A model generated the notes under the pieces. The model did no database searches. It saw only the letters and a list, made by a program, of their open reading frames with translations, and was not told the origin of the DNA. The position numbers and the translations under genes were made by a program. Below are positions 63,936 through 64,000 of a stretch of 64,000 nucleotides of DNA, piece by piece. Position 1 is the stretch's first letter. Each line of letters begins with the position of its first letter. This stretch comes from CAIWHR01 sp963846855 (GTDB lineage: Bacteria > Pseudomonadota > Gammaproteobacteria > Burkholderiales > Casimicrobiaceae): contig CAWJXK010000008.1 of NCBI GenBank assembly GCA_963846855.1, positions 496,001 through 560,000 of the forward strand. Direction: 5' to 3'.

Positions 63936-64000
63936 ATGGAAGAACCCACTGCGAAGCAATCCCTGGCGGCTCATCTGCGCGCGTTCTTCCTGCGGCCTTC
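63936..64000 (+). CDS. Start of an unidentified gene (partial)
   Basis: ATG at 63936 opens a frame that reads MEEPTAKQSLAAHLRAFFLR and continues past the window. Only 21 residues are visible. The short amphipathic start before an aromatic/arginine patch would fit the N-terminus of a membrane transporter, but nothing more can be said. Confidence 0.35.
   Translation, partial: MEEPTAKQSLAAHLRAFFLRP

Noticed and set aside
60446..63949. A very long minus-strand open frame (over 1100 codons) opposite the dpp operon
   Set aside because: It is antisense to well-supported permease, ATPase and ankyrin genes and its translation is Arg/Ala/Asp-rich with no domain; a high-GC shadow.

Overview
This 64 kb window is high-GC bacterial chromosome, most likely from a betaproteobacterium of the Burkholderiales type. 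The grounds are a phaC-phaB-phaR-phasin polyhydroxyalkanoate set, a Bug/TctC solute-binding protein, an RpfE-type gene directly upstream of recJ, a pgeF-rluD/bamD divergent pair, and several small envelope proteins (DUF3309, DUF3096, CsbD, BON, entericidin) that are common in that group. No rRNA, tRNA, CRISPR array or complete insertion sequence was recognised. Very long antisense open frames occur throughout because of base composition and are not genes.

Layout. 1-118: end of a membrane protein gene. 119-5790: an operon of DUF3141 protein, phosphate acyltransferase, acetate kinase and FabI, preceded by a well-placed FNR/ANR-type class II promoter. 5787-6474: six tandem 114-bp repeats that begin on the fabI stop codon, followed by a small RRM RNA-binding protein. 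7.0-30.2 kb: an envelope and stress region with a giant cyclic beta-1,2-glucan synthase (frameshifted), an AI-2E-type permease, many tiny membrane proteins and lipoproteins, a phospholipase D/cardiolipin synthase, two Crp/Fnr regulators and several broken genes. 30.5-41 kb: rimO, phaR, phasin, a TctC operon, phaB, an intergenic tandem repeat, phaC, a ZIP transporter, pgeF and rluD. 41.1-54.7 kb: bamD, an IS30 remnant beside an atypical flavoprotein, a DinG-type helicase, a PhaB/FabG-like reductase, recJ with an RpfE-type gene, lolCD, srkA and alkA. 54.9-62.8 kb: a peptide-type ABC importer operon with two solute-binding proteins, two permeases and a fused ATPase, followed by an ankyrin protein. 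The right edge holds a Fur-like palindrome, an FNR-like box and the start of an unidentified gene.

Functional links. The PHA genes (phaC, phaB, phaR, phasin, possibly the second SDR) form a carbon-storage theme, and the DUF3141-pta-ack-fabI operon handles acyl phosphate/CoA chemistry likely under low oxygen. The phasin and SDR promoters share a TTGTGC-N2-TGCA element that is a candidate PhaR operator. Three genes carry a net +1 frameshift, which may be real decay or assembly error. The most unusual signals are the two tandem-repeat families. In the 114-bp array the substitutions within a hairpin keep pairing only in the sense (+) transcript. The 116-bp repeat between phaC and phaB resembles the dppC-dppD intercistronic spacer.
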